Positions 30,586 through 41,995 of a stretch of 64,000 nt of DNA are shown here, piece after piece (position 1 is the stretch's first letter; the number at the start of each line of letters is the position of its first letter). The position numbers and the translations under genes were made by a program. This DNA comes from Macrosoma leucophasiata (lineage: Eukaryota; Arthropoda; Insecta; Lepidoptera; Hedylidae): positions 21,344,001 through 21,408,000 of the forward strand of contig JAWQUS010000007.1 of the NCBI GenBank assembly GCA_036365455.1, in the 5' to 3' direction. Under the pieces are notes generated by a model. That model saw nothing but the letters and a program-made list of their open reading frames with translations. It searched no databases and was not told the DNA's origin.

Positions 30586-30868
30586 TGGCAACCCATTAAA
30601 CGTCCCACTGCTGGGCACGAGTCTCTCCCCTTTTTTGGGGGGAGGCCTGGAGCTTACTATACCACGCTGCTCCAATGCGGGTTGGTGGAGATAAGGGTTA
30701 GTGGCCAACTCACTGTCGGATGTTTTCAAACCGCCCATAAGGCCTCCGACAAGGTTTAACGACTGTTATCTGTCGATAGCAACCGGGACCGACGACTTAA
30801 CGAGCCCTCCGAAGCACGGAAAAGCGCATTTAATTTGCCACTAGCGGTCACCCATCAAACTACCCGTT
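30586..30868 (-). mobile_element. 5S-rRNA-derived SINE, copy 3, head truncated
   Basis: Matches 51357-51723 from the 3' end to GCGGTCACCCATCA, where the 5S-like head is cut off within the C-box region. Confidence 0.8.
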
Positions 30869-30924
30869 ATATAACGTTCAACCAAATGAAGCTATTTATT
30901 AGTACGAACTGATATGCACTGATA

Positions 30925-31086
30925 CGTGTTGTACGGCATCATAATTTCCGGCACAGAGTCATTATACCTTAGACCCCAGGAGTGGCAACGCACATTTAAA
31001 TCTCTGGTTTCGTGTCGTTGTTTATAGGCTTACGTACCGTCAATGTAAACTGTATGCTTGTTTTCCACTTCATATCATAAAAAAAA
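30925..31086 (+). mobile_element. Family A element, 5'-truncated
   Basis: TGTACGGCATCATAATTTCC, CAGGAGTGGCAACGC, TGTTTATAGGCT, TGCTTG and an A-run. The first ~130 bp are absent. Confidence 0.7.
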
Positions 31087-32070
31087 GTTTTTTTCAGCTA
31101 ATAAAATATCTGTCGCGTAATATTATTAGCCGACCAAAATAATGGGCGATTGAAACCACCAACTTTAGTGGAAAATCCACTAAGTTGGCAACACTGGTTG
31201 GATTATGAAATGTACGGAAAAATTCCGGGCGCGTCTTCAGTTAAAACTGTGGATTTATGATTCGCCATTGACGATCAAATTTTAGTTTTACGTCAGTCCG
31301 ACTGATCAGTTTAACTGATCGTCAGTGGGGGCTATAAAGTGCATATACCTATTATATATTTTGGATGGAATTGGATAGATATAGAAGGAAAAAAAAAAAG
31401 ATCGATTGAAAAAAAAACACAAGTGATTCAATGACCCAAACTATACGTGTAACCAAAATAAGTGAATTGCTAACTAAGGGGCCACTTTTGGGGAATAAAA
31501 GAGAATTGAAATTGAAAGAGGTTTTCTCATATTAGTTAATAATGTGATTGATAGTAGTGTTCCTAGGAAAAATAAAACGTAATTGCAAAGATAAATCTTT
31601 ACTACTTGTTCTGTCTTTCCTTTTGAGATAAGTATGTAAACCAAAAAATTGTACGGCTTTAATAACCACTACTGATTCTGATTTTCTCATAAATATCGTT
31701 TCTCATAAACGAGAAATATCGCAATTTTATAAATATAAAATTGACATGAAAATCATAAAAATGTATGCTCGTAATACCTACATAATGTGGGAATAAAGAA
31801 ATGAATACGACAACGGGATAAGCTTCGCTCATTTGCTCGGTGAGCTGTTCATTCACACCGATGTATATTTCATGAGGTGAGTAATGAAGTATCTTCATGA
31901 GATATTTTACGAAGCGGTACAAATACGCTAGGGCTTCTTTTGCAGCGTACTTATTAAAGGTAAGTAAAGTATGTCTAAAATTATATTTCTTTTAATACTG
32001 ATATATCACAACAAATATTTACTTTTGATTTCGTATTTAACGTAAACACGTACCACCATATTTAACGTAA
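31087..32070. other. Unassigned; small imperfect hairpin at 31157-31185
   Basis: CCAACTTTAGTGGA and TCCACTAAGTTGG face each other across AAA. The rest is AT-rich without supported features. Confidence 0.5.
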
Positions 32071-32373
32071 TTTCACACCTGTAATCCCTTAAGGGGTAGG
32101 CAGAGGTAAATGCATGCAAACAAGCAAACATTCAAACATCCTCGATTGCCGGTTATATTTTGGCCTATGTAACAGATGGCGAACCTGTTGACATCTCCGG
32201 GCACATTGCCAAACTGCAAGGTACTGGAAAACATTAAGAAAATAGAAAAATCTCTATAGAACCAGAGATAAAGGACATCGTTATCTCTGATAGCTCGCGA
32301 CCCGGGCATCGAACCCAGGACCCCAACGTAGTACATAGTAGTGGCCTGCTACCACTAGGCTACAGAGGCAGTA
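32071..32373 (-). mobile_element. Family B tRNA-derived SINE, near complete
   Basis: The antisense head has CAGGCCACTAC and GGTTCGATGCCCGGG (B box) and ACCACTAGGCT (complement of the A box). The 3' end is GCCTACCCCTTAAGGGATTAC in sense. Copies are at 39333-39560 and 63508-63600. Confidence 0.8.
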
Positions 32374-32947
32374 ACTGCTACGCTGGGATTTGGATTTTTC
32401 CATTTTTTTGGAAGTTTCAATTTGATATTTATGTAATACATGTATGTTATGGACGTAAACAGTTATCGGGGCGGAATGAAAATAGGTAGGAGAGGCCAAG
32501 TGCGCAACGGCAGCCGTGATTTTTCAAAGTCGTTATACATATTGCCGTAAAGTAGACGATATTTATTAAAAAAATAAGTAAAAAAAACTAATTCCAAAAA
32601 AATATATATATAAAAAAATACTTGCGGCCCAATTTTGATTGTCAACCTAGTGGATATATTACATTCTCTACATTATAAATATACGTAGAATGCAGGAAAA
32701 GCAGATTTGCAGCATATCTGGATTAACGAAATAATTCTGCAGTGGAATCTTAACCTATAAAACTTATCTACGTAATATTGACACACTATTTTATTAACGT
32801 TTTAATCCTTTTATAATTGCACCTTTCACCCAACGCAATGAACAAAAACTGGAGCACTGCGCTGCGTTGATGCAAATCGTAGCGAATTTGCAAGAGAAAG
32901 GTAACAAGATCACTAACATTTTTGGCGCTTTGGTATCTGCTCCAGTA

Positions 32948-33019
32948 GCCGTGATCGTCTAGTGGTTAGGACCCTACGTTGTGGCCGTAGTAACCCAGGT
33001 TCGAATCCTGGTCACGGCA
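32948..33019 (+). tRNA. tRNA-His (anticodon GTG)
   Basis: A 72-nt cloverleaf folds without mismatch. The acceptor is GCCGTGA/TCACGGC (32948-32954, 33012-33018) with discriminator A. The D arm is GTC..GAC around TAGTGGTTAG. The anticodon stem is CTACG/CGTAG with loop TTGTGGC, so the anticodon is GTG. The T arm is CCAGG/CCTGG around TTCGAAT. The internal A box (TCGTCTAGTGGTTAGG) and B box (GGTTCGAATCC) are both intact for RNA polymerase III. There is no intron and no encoded CCA, as expected for a eukaryotic gene. A T8 run begins 28 bp downstream. The intact fold argues for a functional gene although the surroundings are repetitive. Confidence 0.95.
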
Positions 33020-33046
33020 GCGTTTACGCTGTTACGGTGGAGCGTG

Positions 33047-33054
33047 TTTTTTTT
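33047..33054 (+). terminator. Pol III T-run terminator of tRNA-His
   Basis: Eight consecutive T, 28 bp after the tRNA 3' end; this is the first run of four or more T downstream. Confidence 0.75.
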
Positions 33055-33392
33055 ATATTTTTTTTTGTTATTTTAATTTAAATTTAATTTGTGGAACGAT
33101 GTACTTGTAGTGTATAGTAAATGTGTGTAGTAAATTAACAATAACATTTTTCAATTTATTATTTGAAAGGAAAATGTGATTATTAAGGAATTAATATTTA
33201 AGGCATATTAAGTTTTAGCTATTCCCGATTTGAGTGATGTGAACATAAAATATAGGTTAGAACCCTGCTGAAGAATTATTTCGTTCATCGACATATGGTA
33301 CAAACCTGATTTTTACGCATATTTATGATCTAGAAAAAAAATATTTTATATCCACTAGGTTGCCTATCAAAATATTTATTTAATCTATATTG

Positions 33393-33465
33393 CCACAAAA
33401 AAAAAATGCAACAAATGGCGGACTTAACGCTAAGAGCGCTCTCTACCAGTCAACCATTTGAAATA
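33393..33465 (-). mobile_element. Truncated 3' end of the CR1/L2-type LINE
   Basis: In antisense: GGTTGACTGGTAGAG, a stem AGCGCT-CTT-AGCGTT, AAGTCCGCC, then an A-run. It matches the 3' UTR of the LINE at 22484-22525. Confidence 0.75.
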
Positions 33466-33790
33466 TGGGCGCAAGTATTTTTGAATAAACGAAATAATTC
33501 TGCAGCGGGATCCTAATCTATTACGTACTATCTGACTGCTGAATTCTAAATTTTTACAACTGGTAAAAAAAAAAACTATATACATACTTACCACTGGCAT
33601 TTGCCCCCGACTTTGTCGGCGTGTTTTAAAGTTATCGGGGCATATGATTCAAGATTCAAAATTGGAAATAGGTGTAACTTAATACTTAAATTTTTCTTAT
33701 GACAAATTTTATCACACCTTGGGTTCCATTAATGCATTTTTATTAAGGATCCCTATTTTTTGGAAAAATATAATACAACCTGTGTCACTT
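33466..33790. other. Unassigned, with partial copy of the tRNA-flanking arm
   Basis: 33485-33535 (AAACGAAATAATTCTGCAGC, GATCCTAATCTAT) repeats the left arm at 32724-32760 in direct orientation. Otherwise nothing. Confidence 0.5.
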
Positions 33791-34012
33791 AAATAAATAA
33801 ATAAATAAAATACGCTTAGATGCACAGCTGCACATTCAATATTATATAAACCTGTGTCGTGGATGCCGTTGTACATACAACACATACACGAACAACCAGA
33901 CCCGAAACAAATATCTGTATGTCATATAAATATTTGTCTCGGTGTGGGGATCGAACCCGCGACCCTTCGAATCAAACGGTGGTTTCACACCGCTGGACTA
34001 ACCGGATCGTCA
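33791..34012 (-). mobile_element. Family C tRNA-derived SINE
   Basis: A full antisense copy: AAATAAATAAATAAATAAA tail, ACCTGTGTCGTGGATGCCG, and tRNA-like head with GATCGAACCCGCGACCC and CCGCTGGACTAACCGG. Other copies are at 46294-46515, 47800-47992, 61641-61848 and 63618-63785. Confidence 0.85.
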
Positions 34013-34837
34013 AGTCACTTAGTGAAGATGCAGTTTACTTATACAGGTTACTTACAGTGAAAGAATTTTTGGAAACGGTCCAGTAGTTTATGTGTGAAAA
34101 CGTTACAAACTTACATACAAAAACACAAATGTTTCCTCTATATAATATTAGGTATATACCTACAAAAGTCCTGTACTTTAAGCCGCATGATAAAATAGCC
34201 GGATACATCCCACCAAAAAAAGAAAAATATCCTAAAATTTAAGCCTCTCTTGTTAGAAGAGCCCTTATCGTGTCATATGCAGGACGCAGCGAGATCGGAA
34301 CTCGAAATAAAATAAAAGTTCGAAAACAAAAATTTGGAGAATGTAAATATAATTTATGTTTTATGCGTATTTGTGTGGATTTTTTGGATGGATGATACTA
34401 GCACAGTATAAGTACATACAGTAGTTTATCGCCTTTGAAGTTTTGTAATATGCCGCCTTCATCCATAAAAACGCAAATTCATTAAGGTTGTCACGTTTTT
34501 GCTTTTTATTTACGTTGTTTGTAACGCGTCAGTTTACGTTGAACATATATAAAACTTTACCAAACTTTCAGGTACTGGGAAGACTCCAGAAAATAGAAAA
34601 ATCTATCAAACTATAAATGTCACAACCTATCAACAATTTACCAGTCTATCATCAATCTACCAGTATTCCAGTTGGGCGGTCTATCAGTACGCCAGAATTC
34701 TAACAATTATAATGTACCGATCCTAATATTCATCCATACCTTTTTAACTCCGTCCAATATCATACGAATATCAAATACATACAAACAAAAAAGTATTTAG
34801 AGTTTTCTTTAAAGATTTTTTCGTTTTGTGAAGTAAA
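34013..34837. other. No feature; short family B interior fragment
   Basis: 34570-34610 (GGTACTGGGAAGACTCCAGA, AAATAGAAAAATCTAT) resembles the middle of the SINE at 32071-32373. Nothing else. Confidence 0.45.
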
Positions 34838-34839
34838 TA

Positions 34840-36108
34840 ATAGGTTGGGGAAAAAGTTTCTTCGCATTTTTTAAGATAATTCAAAAAAAACTTTAATACA
34901 GTTTATTTAAATTTAACTAAAGTATGTATGTTCCATTTTGTTCGATAACCTTTTGCCATCTTGTAGGTAGGGACATGATCCCATTGCTATAAAAATTTTG
35001 GGACTTCTCATCAAAATACCGCGACAAGTGGATTTGGCAGTCCTCTCGTGATGTTAACCTAACATTGCATAAAGAATTCTGAAGAGACCGAAACAGTGGA
35101 AATCTGAAGGTGCAAGGTCAGGACTATGCGGCGGATGCATTAGCACCTCCCAGCTAAACTCTCTTAATTTTTGCTGAGTGGCTATAGATGTGTGAGGTCT
35201 AGCGTTATCATGATGAAACATCACACCCCTTCTGTTGATCAATTCCGGCCGCTTTCTCTCAACTTCTTGCTTTAATCTCATCAGTTGTTTGCAGTAGAGT
35301 TCAGAATCGATAGTCCTGCCTGGTGGTAATAGCTCATAATGAATAATGCCCTTCCAATCCCACCACACACACAACATCACCTTATTGCGAGTTAACCCGG
35401 GTTTCGCCACAGTCTGTGAAGCCTGACCGGCCTTTGACCACTACCTTTTTCGCACGTTCTTGTCGTACGTGATCCACTTCTTATCACCAGTTATCTTCTT
35501 CAAAAATGATTCGGTTTCATTACGTCGTAATAAAGAGTACACGGTTCACTAGGTTTCTTTCAGTGAGCTCGTGAGGTACCCAAATATCGAGCTTTTTTTG
35601 TACCCAGCTTTTTTCAAATGCGCCAAAACTGTTTTGTGATCAATTTTCAGTTCTTCAGCTACGTCGTAACTACTGATATGTCGATCTTGCTCCACTTTTT
35701 CAAAAATGGCATCCATTTTATCCGTAATAGGGCGACCAGAGCGAGGTGCATCTTTGACATCAAAATTTCCGGATTGAAAACGCTTAAACCAAATTTGTGC
35801 TACTCTCACAGACACTGCACTAGGTCCATAAACATCGCAATTTTTTTTCGCTGCCTGCGTTGCATTTTTACCTTTTTTGTAGTAAAATTTTAAAATGTAT
35901 CGAATTTCTTCATTAGATTCACTGATCTTGACAGTACGAAAAACAAATGAAAATCACACATTTGCCTAATTTGAATTTGGAATTATGTTCTTTAAAATTT
36001 AAACTTTCAATGATACCAAAACCATATACACACAAATACTACAGCCAAAGAGATTTTATTACAAGTTCATACATACTTTAATGCGAAAAGATTTTTTCCC
36101 CAACCTAT
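34840..36108 (-). mobile_element. Mariner transposon (1269 bp)
   Basis: The termini ATAGGTTGGGGAAAAAGTTT and AATCTTTTTTCCCCAACCTAT-type sequence are inverted repeats, with TTCGCATT continuing the similarity. TA flanks both ends (34838-34839, 36109-36110). The length is typical of a complete mariner. The coding strand is minus. Confidence 0.9.
35054..35930 (-). pseudogene. Mariner transposase, inactivated
   Basis: The N-terminal helix-turn-helix region (KFYYKKGKNATQAAKKNC, VAQIWFKRFQSGNF, APRSGRPIT, then DHKTVLAHLKKAGYKK) is followed by a frame disruption near 35549. The middle segment contains ITGDKKWITYDN-type residues with the first catalytic Asp and a premature stop after NVRKR. The last segment (35054-35410) has WWDWKG, FHHDNARPH (second Asp) and HSPDLAPSDFH (third Asp). 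There are exactly 34 residues between the second and third Asp, so the D,D34D triad is that of a true mariner. The C-terminus beyond LFRILYAMLG is also broken. No start codon is visible at the expected 5' end. The protein normally cuts and pastes the element at TA; this copy cannot make it. Confidence 0.9.
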
Positions 36109-36229
36109 TATGAATATAAAGTGTAAAATATGACAGACATTATAATAAATGAAAATTAGAATAAAATATTAACAGTAAAGTTGACATCAAATTTTTCAAT
36201 ATCATCTTTCCAAGTGGTAAGTGGTATGT

Positions 36230-36495
36230 TTTCTTTATTGTAATGAAGGTGCAGTTCACATGGATGTTAAGTGATGACTGTAGCGTAAAGACAACATCAA
36301 AAACCAGAGGTCAAAATGCAGATGCATTGTCACTCTTGAGACCATAGTTGTTACGTCTCTGTGAAAGGGCTACATTACCATCTATCCGGAACGATAGTGC
36401 TGAAAAATGTGTGAATGGCGGTCTATTTGGCGGCAGATAGATGAGGTAACGCAGTGATTCCTACGCACTCAATGGAACTCTTCCACCACCAGTGG
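36230..36495 (-). mobile_element. Old family A copy
   Basis: GGTGCAGTTCACATGGATGT, AGTGATGACTG, AGAGGTCAAAATGCAGATGC, CCGGAACGATAGTGCTGAA, TTTGGCGGCAGATAGATGAG and CCACCACCAGT. A ~20-bp insertion follows GTGCTGAA. Confidence 0.75.
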
Positions 36496-36510
36496 AATTT
36501 ATAAGATTAA

Positions 36511-36722
36511 AATAAATTACGAAAATATTAGTACAGATCTTTCGTGGTTTTATCATTTAATTTTAAAACGACTTACCTATAAACGATTTTGGAACGAAGT
36601 GCCTTGTTGCGCGGTACGCTGGCTAAGGGGACTAGGCGAGCGTCACGAAAAATCCTCACGACACTTTTGCTACAGTACGTAGCGCTCGGAGAGAGGGCAG
36701 GCCGAGTATAGGATTCGACTTA

Positions 36723-36768
<46 letters not shown>

Positions 36769-37068
36769 ACGGTGACAATGTGTATTCATACATTGTTTTG
36801 TCGTGTTTGTGTGTAGTTTTAGATATTTTTTTTAAAATAAACAATTTATAAGATAAATTAAATTACGAAAATATTAGTACAGATCTTTCGTGGTTTTATC
36901 ATTTAATTTTAAAACGACTTACCTATAAACGATTTTGGAACGAAGTGCCTTGTTGCGCGGTACGCTGGCTAAGGGGACTAGGCGAGCGTCACGAAAAATC
37001 CTCACGACACTTTTGCTACAGTACGTAGCGCTCGGAGAGAGGGCAGGCCGAGTATAGGATTCGACTTA

Positions 37069-37114
<46 letters not shown>

Positions 37115-37414
37115 ACGGTGACAATGTGTATTCATACATTGTTTTGTCGTGTTTGTGTGTAGTTTTAGATATTTTTTTTAAAATAAACAATTTATAAGAT
37201 AAATTAAATTACGAAAATATTAGTACAGATCTTTCGTGGTTTTATCATTTAATTTTAAAACGACTTACCTATAAACGATTTTGGAACGAAGTGCCTTGTT
37301 GCGCGGTACGCTGGCTAAGGGGACTAGGCGAGCGTCACGAAAAATCCTCACGACACTTTTGCTACAGTACGTAGCGCTCGGAGAGAGGGCAGGCCGAGTA
37401 TAGGATTCGACTTA

Positions 37415-37458
<44 letters not shown>

Positions 37459-37759
37459 ACGGTGACAATGTGTATTCATACATTGTTTTGTCGTGTTTGT
37501 GTGTAGTTTTAGATATTTTTTTTAAAATAAACAATTTATAAGATAAAAATAAATTACGAAAATATTAGTACAGATCTTTCGTGGTTTTATCATTTAATTT
37601 TAAAACGACTTACCTATAAACGATTTTGGAATGAAGTGCCTTGTTGCGCGGTACGCTGGCTAAGGGGACTAGGCGAGCGTCACGAAAAATCCTCACGACA
37701 CTTTTGCTACAGTACGTAGCGCTCGGAGAGAGGGCAGGCCGAGTATAGGATTCGACTTA

Positions 37760-37797
<38 letters not shown>

Positions 37798-38097
37798 ACG
37801 GTGACAATGTGTATTCATACATTGTTTTGTCGTGTTTGTGTGTAGTTTTAGATATTTTTTTTAAAATAAACAATTTATAAGATAAATTAAATTACGAAAA
37901 TATTAGTACAGATCTTTCGTGGTTTTATCATTTAATTTTAAAACGACTTACCTATAAACGATTTTGGAATGAAGTGCCTTGTTGCGCGGTACGCTGGCTA
38001 AGGGGACTAGGCGAGCGTCACGAAAAATCCTCACGACACTTTTGCTACAGTACGTAGCGCTCGGAGAGAGGGCAGGCCGAGTATAGGACTCGACTTA

Positions 38098-38146
<49 letters not shown>

Positions 38147-38222
38147 GACAGTGACAGTGTGTATTCGTACATTGTTTTGTCGTGTTTGTGTAGTTTTAGA
38201 TATTTTTTTAAAATAAACAATT
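36511..38222. repeat. Five-unit tandem array, 346-bp period, with (CT)n
   Basis: Units start at ATTACGAAAATATTAGTACA at 36516, 36862, 37208, 37553 and 37891 (periods 346, 346, 345, 338). Each has a CT microsatellite of varying length, the block TTGTTGCGCGGTACGCTGGC, and on the minus strand the splice-donor-like word AGGTAAGT. Units 1-3 look nearly identical. Unit 5 carries most substitutions and an interrupted CT run. Open frames across it are only Arg-Glu repeats. Function unknown. Confidence 0.95.
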
Positions 38223-38644
38223 GATTGTGAAATTGATTCATTAGAAGTTGAAGAAGAACTTCGTTCCAATCGGCTGTCCTACATGTGACACCTCAGGCAG
38301 TTTTTTTAAACGATACGACATCGCTTCAAATTGTATATTCTCCGGGTTAACACGAGTTATATACTTAACAACCCAAACGCATTTAACTGCAACTAACCCT
38401 TTACCCGCGGACGGACGGTCACAACGACCCGGACATGTGTTCGTTTTTATTCGTCATTTAGCATAATCGCGGTCACTTTTGACCATTCGTTGCATGTGTT
38501 ATCATTACAAGCGACCCGACCTGACTTCGCTCGGATGTAATTTAGTATTTGTTCGGGACGGTATGAGGGACGTTTTAGCAAAATCATTTTTTATCATCGT
38601 CGTGATGATGTTAAGTGTCCAAATTGTGAAACAAAATAAACACT
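38223..38644. other. No feature recognised
   Basis: Follows the array. ACTTCGTTCCAATCGG and CTACATGTGACACCTCAGGC could be a primer-binding-site/leader remnant of an LTR element, but this is weak. Confidence 0.35.
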
Positions 38645-38790
38645 GTGTTCCGGTTAGATGGTAATGTACTGCAATAACTATCGCAAAGGCAAACAATGGA
38701 CTTCAGGAGTGGCAATCTGAATTTGAACTCCCGTTTTATATATCTATGCTATGAACTGCATGCTTGTTTGCCACCATAATTACATAAAAA
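38645..38790 (+). mobile_element. Family A element, 5'-truncated
   Basis: TGTTCCGGTTAGATGGTAAT, TTCAGGAGTGGCAATC, GAACTGCATGCTTGTTTGCC, ATTACATAAAAA. An internal segment is missing. Confidence 0.75.
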
Positions 38791-39260
38791 GCACCTCTCA
38801 ATTTCGGTGGTATGTATTTTCCATTGCAACCTTTGTCTTCAAAATGCAAAATGATTTTGATTTCATATTTTTTCGTACCGGTAGAGGGGAGGGGAAGGAG
38901 CAATTAAGCCGAGTCACCGTGGATTTAATGGTATCGCGTGACGACGACATATTGGATTGTGCCCGCAATCAATTTTAGACTGGCTGACGATGAATTTCAA
39001 TAGGTTGTGCGCGTTTTTACCGTCCTATTCGGTCCTATCTTTGATTGGAATAAGCGGCTTGTTCCAATTCCAAAATAGTATTTTTTTGTATGGTTATTTT
39101 TGTATTTACGTCTGTGTGGAACCCGTAGGTTTTATATAAAGTTTCATCCCCTATTTTCCGTCCTTGAGGATTGATTGTTTAAAAATATTGAAACGCGAGT
39201 TTTATAAATTATTTGTAATCTAACTAAGCAGTAGATATATATAATAGTAGTAGAGTATAA
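38791..39260. other. No feature recognised
   Basis: Nothing supported. Confidence 0.5.
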
Positions 39261-39314
39261 GTCTGGGTTGCATCAAGATATATGTTAAACTTTAACCTTG
39301 GTGCAACCCAGGCT
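39261..39314. repeat. Collapsed family U element
   Basis: GTCTGGGTTGCATCAAGATA faces TTGGTGCAACCCAGGC with only ~20 bp between. This is a 54-bp element made almost solely of the family U inverted termini. Confidence 0.7.
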
Positions 39315-39332
39315 TAGAAAAATATTTTTACT

Positions 39333-39560
39333 TGCTTCAGTGGTCTACTGAGAGCAGGCCACTACTATTACACTGGGGTCCTGGGTTCGATTCCAGGGTC
39401 GAGGGCTATCAATGTGCCTGGACATGTCAACAGACTCACAACCTGTTACATGGGCCAAAATGTAACCGGCGAATCGTGGGTGTTTGCATGTATACTTGAA
39501 TGCATGCATTAACCTCTGCCTAACTCGTCGAGGATTACAGGCGTAAAGTTACGTTAAAAA
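39333..39560 (+). mobile_element. Family B tRNA-derived SINE
   Basis: The head has CAGTGGTCTACTGAGAGCAG (A-box region) and GGGTTCGATTCCAGGGTCG (B box). The tail is ACCGGCGAATCGTGGGTGTT to GGATTACAGGCGTAAAGTTA. Confidence 0.85.
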
Positions 39561-40214
39561 CGTTACGTTATAATTTTTTTGAGTTTCGGTTTGAGTATTT
39601 GAGGTAATCAAAATCTTTTTTTTTTGTTTTCCTTAACAGTATCTCTAAAGTATACTATTTTGTATACGCGCAATAACGTTCAAAACATGAGTTTGTTGGA
39701 ACCATAACTCATGTATCTAGCTGATGCCATTAGGGTTCATAACGCCACGGTGGGGTTCCGAAGAACAATGGTCTGTCGGGGTAGAAGATAATGTTTTTCA
39801 CGGAGTAAACCGAATTGGGTGGCCAGAGTGTTAGCGGATCTCATTTAATTTTGTTCGTTGATTTCTTTTGTATTGAAAGTGGAAGCAAGGGTGATACCCT
39901 ACATAGTTGCTCTATTGTCAAGGACGTTGTCAGCCAACGATCTAGAAGGGAGCTGATTGGCTCTGGGGAAGTCAGATTGGCTTTTGAGAGGCAGAAGGTG
40001 AGGGAGGTTGATATTTGTACCTATATGATACTTGTTAATATATAAAAAAGCGGGGAGGGGAGTTTTTGTCACCAACTGGAGACCCATGCTCGGTGAATGG
40101 TAACGAGACGTAGGGTAGGTTGCCGCTGTAGAGTTGATGCTCGTCATCGACAAATGTTGACACCAACAAGAGTTTGTCCACGCCCTTGAGCTTCGTAACT
40201 TACCACGTACTCGT
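39561..40214. other. No feature recognised
   Basis: Nothing supported; the open frame at 39815-40045 has no domain. Confidence 0.5.
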
Positions 40215-40430
40215 ACTCACCAAATGTTTCTGTCGCCAAATGGTATTGTTCAGCACCATCAATATATAGCCAACGTGCAACGGGGCTATATATAGATTGA
40301 TATAAAATTTAGGTAAAACACCTTCTTGACCTTCGGTTATTGTGTAGATATTCATAAACTGCAGTACTTATTCACTTACCGTTAACGTGAACTGTATGTT
40401 CGTGTGCCACCATCATAGCAAAAAAATATA
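40215..40430 (+). mobile_element. Very old family A copy
   Basis: GTCGCCAAATGGTATTGTTC, TTGACCTTCGGTTATTGTGT, GTGAACTGTATG.TCGTGTGCC in order, then an A-run. Confidence 0.55.
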
Positions 40431-41599
40431 TTTGTGACGACGCTCGCAGTTAAAGAGTCACGGTGCTCAAAATCATAGTAGAGCTCTCGACTTCGTCTCG
40501 AAGATTCGTCCTAGACCCCGGGAATAAAACGCGAACTGGTCTGAGCCTGTGAGATGAGTCATTAAACACTGCCTCTGGTAGGTCCTACCGAGTACGCCAG
40601 TGCATTGGACAATGCGCAGGATTTCAGCGTTTTTCTTTCATTTTTCTTCAGCGTCTCGGGATGCCCTGGTTCATATAAGGCTAGGATTACGCGTGGGAAT
40701 GTCCTCCTTTAATTCTGTTATAGATGTTTAAGATTTTTGTAGTTTCATAACTTATAATACTTGTTTCCGCTCAAATAGGAGATTGAAAATAGTTGAGTTT
40801 TCAAGGTTAAGAAAACATTATTGCAAAACCGTGAAGACTTCTTGTCTTTTTCAATTACTTCTTTTTCAATTTTCAGTGTTTTTCCGCTAACAGTAACACC
40901 ACAAATTTAGTTCACCGGTGACTCGCGCTTTGTGCACTGACTTGGTTTTACATTCAGTTACAATAGAAGAGCTTCCCGGGGTAATGGTTTTATACGTTTA
41001 CTGATATCCACTTGCATTTTATTCGCTTAAGCACTCTACTGGGATCTTAGTTGTTCTCGTTTTGTATGAAAACTTTTGAAACTGATTAAAATGTCTAGTT
41101 TTGTTTTAAAAACCCGATTTCATGTACATTTTTATATTTGAAAAAGAAAACAGTGAGCTTTAGTGTTTGTTTACTATACAAAAGTACATTTTTAGTGGAA
41201 AGAAAGATGAGATCTGTTTCTGGTGAATTTTATTTACCTACTAGCTCTTCTGTTTTGAACTTTATGAAAGCAATTTTGATGAATAATTGATACATGAAGG
41301 TAATAGATTTTGTAGACACCTATTAAATTCTTATAGATGGCATTCCATATGAATAATGATTATAATACTTATAAATAAAACTGAAAATTAAAAATATTTA
41401 TTTATTATTTTATTTTCGTAGTGTAGTTTAAATATGTATTGATGTTAGCTTACCTAACTAAATATGAATAATGTATATTATACGTAGTCTATTTTTCTCT
41501 CTGGCAATTTTTTTTTGTGGTATAGGCATTGCCTGGCAACTTGAAGTTCGTGATGCCACTAGGATCCACCAGAATATCAGCGTTGCAGCCACTCTTGCA
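40431..41599. other. No feature recognised
   Basis: A 1.2-kb AT-rich stretch without supported features. Confidence 0.5.
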
Positions 41600-41995
41600 G
41601 CAATCAGCTGGAAAGGGTTTGATAGCAAGCAACTGACCAGAGTACGATAGCAAGTATATTACACAGATAATTCAGAGGTGTCCTTGAGTTCTGCTTTCTA
41701 CCGCCAGTTTCTTTTTATATAATGGAAGTGGCAAACAAGCATGCAGTTCACATTGATGTTAAGTGATGACTGCAGCCTATAGACATCCACACAAAGACCA
41801 ACGTCAAAGTGCAGATGCGTTACCACTCCTGAGGCTTAGTGAGTGTTACGCCTCTGTGCCGGAAATTACAGGGCCGTACATTACCACCTGTCCGGAACAC
41901 AAGAGTGCTGAACACTACCATTTAGCGGCAAGTATCTTAGGTAATGCGGTGGTTCCTACTCCCGCGAGCTCCGTCGCTGGAGCTCTACCACCAGT
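41600..41995 (-). mobile_element. Family A: old fragment followed by a younger full copy
   Basis: 41600-41711 is a degenerate head half (CTGACCAGAGTACGATAGCAAG, broken into CTGACCAGAGTACGATAG, ending TTCTACCGCCAGTT). 41712-41995 is a nearly intact antisense copy from the T-run to CTCTACCACCAGT. The two are directly adjacent and parallel. Confidence 0.8.

Larger units (their letters stand above)
32637..33370. repeat. Inverted repeat enclosing tRNA-His
   Basis: The arms 32637-32760 and 33252-33370 are imperfect inverted copies sharing CAACCTAGTGGATATA, TATAAATAT, AACGAAATAATTCT and TAACCTATA in order. The tRNA gene lies near the middle. A partial direct copy of the left arm recurs at 33485-33535. 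Confidence 0.75.

Noticed and set aside
36656..37190. Repeated Arg-Glu peptide frames in the tandem array
   Set aside because: They come from the CT microsatellite read in one frame and the frame closes differently in each unit.
36511..38222. CRISPR-like regular repetition
   Set aside because: The 346-bp units are contiguous with no spacers and lie in a eukaryotic genome.
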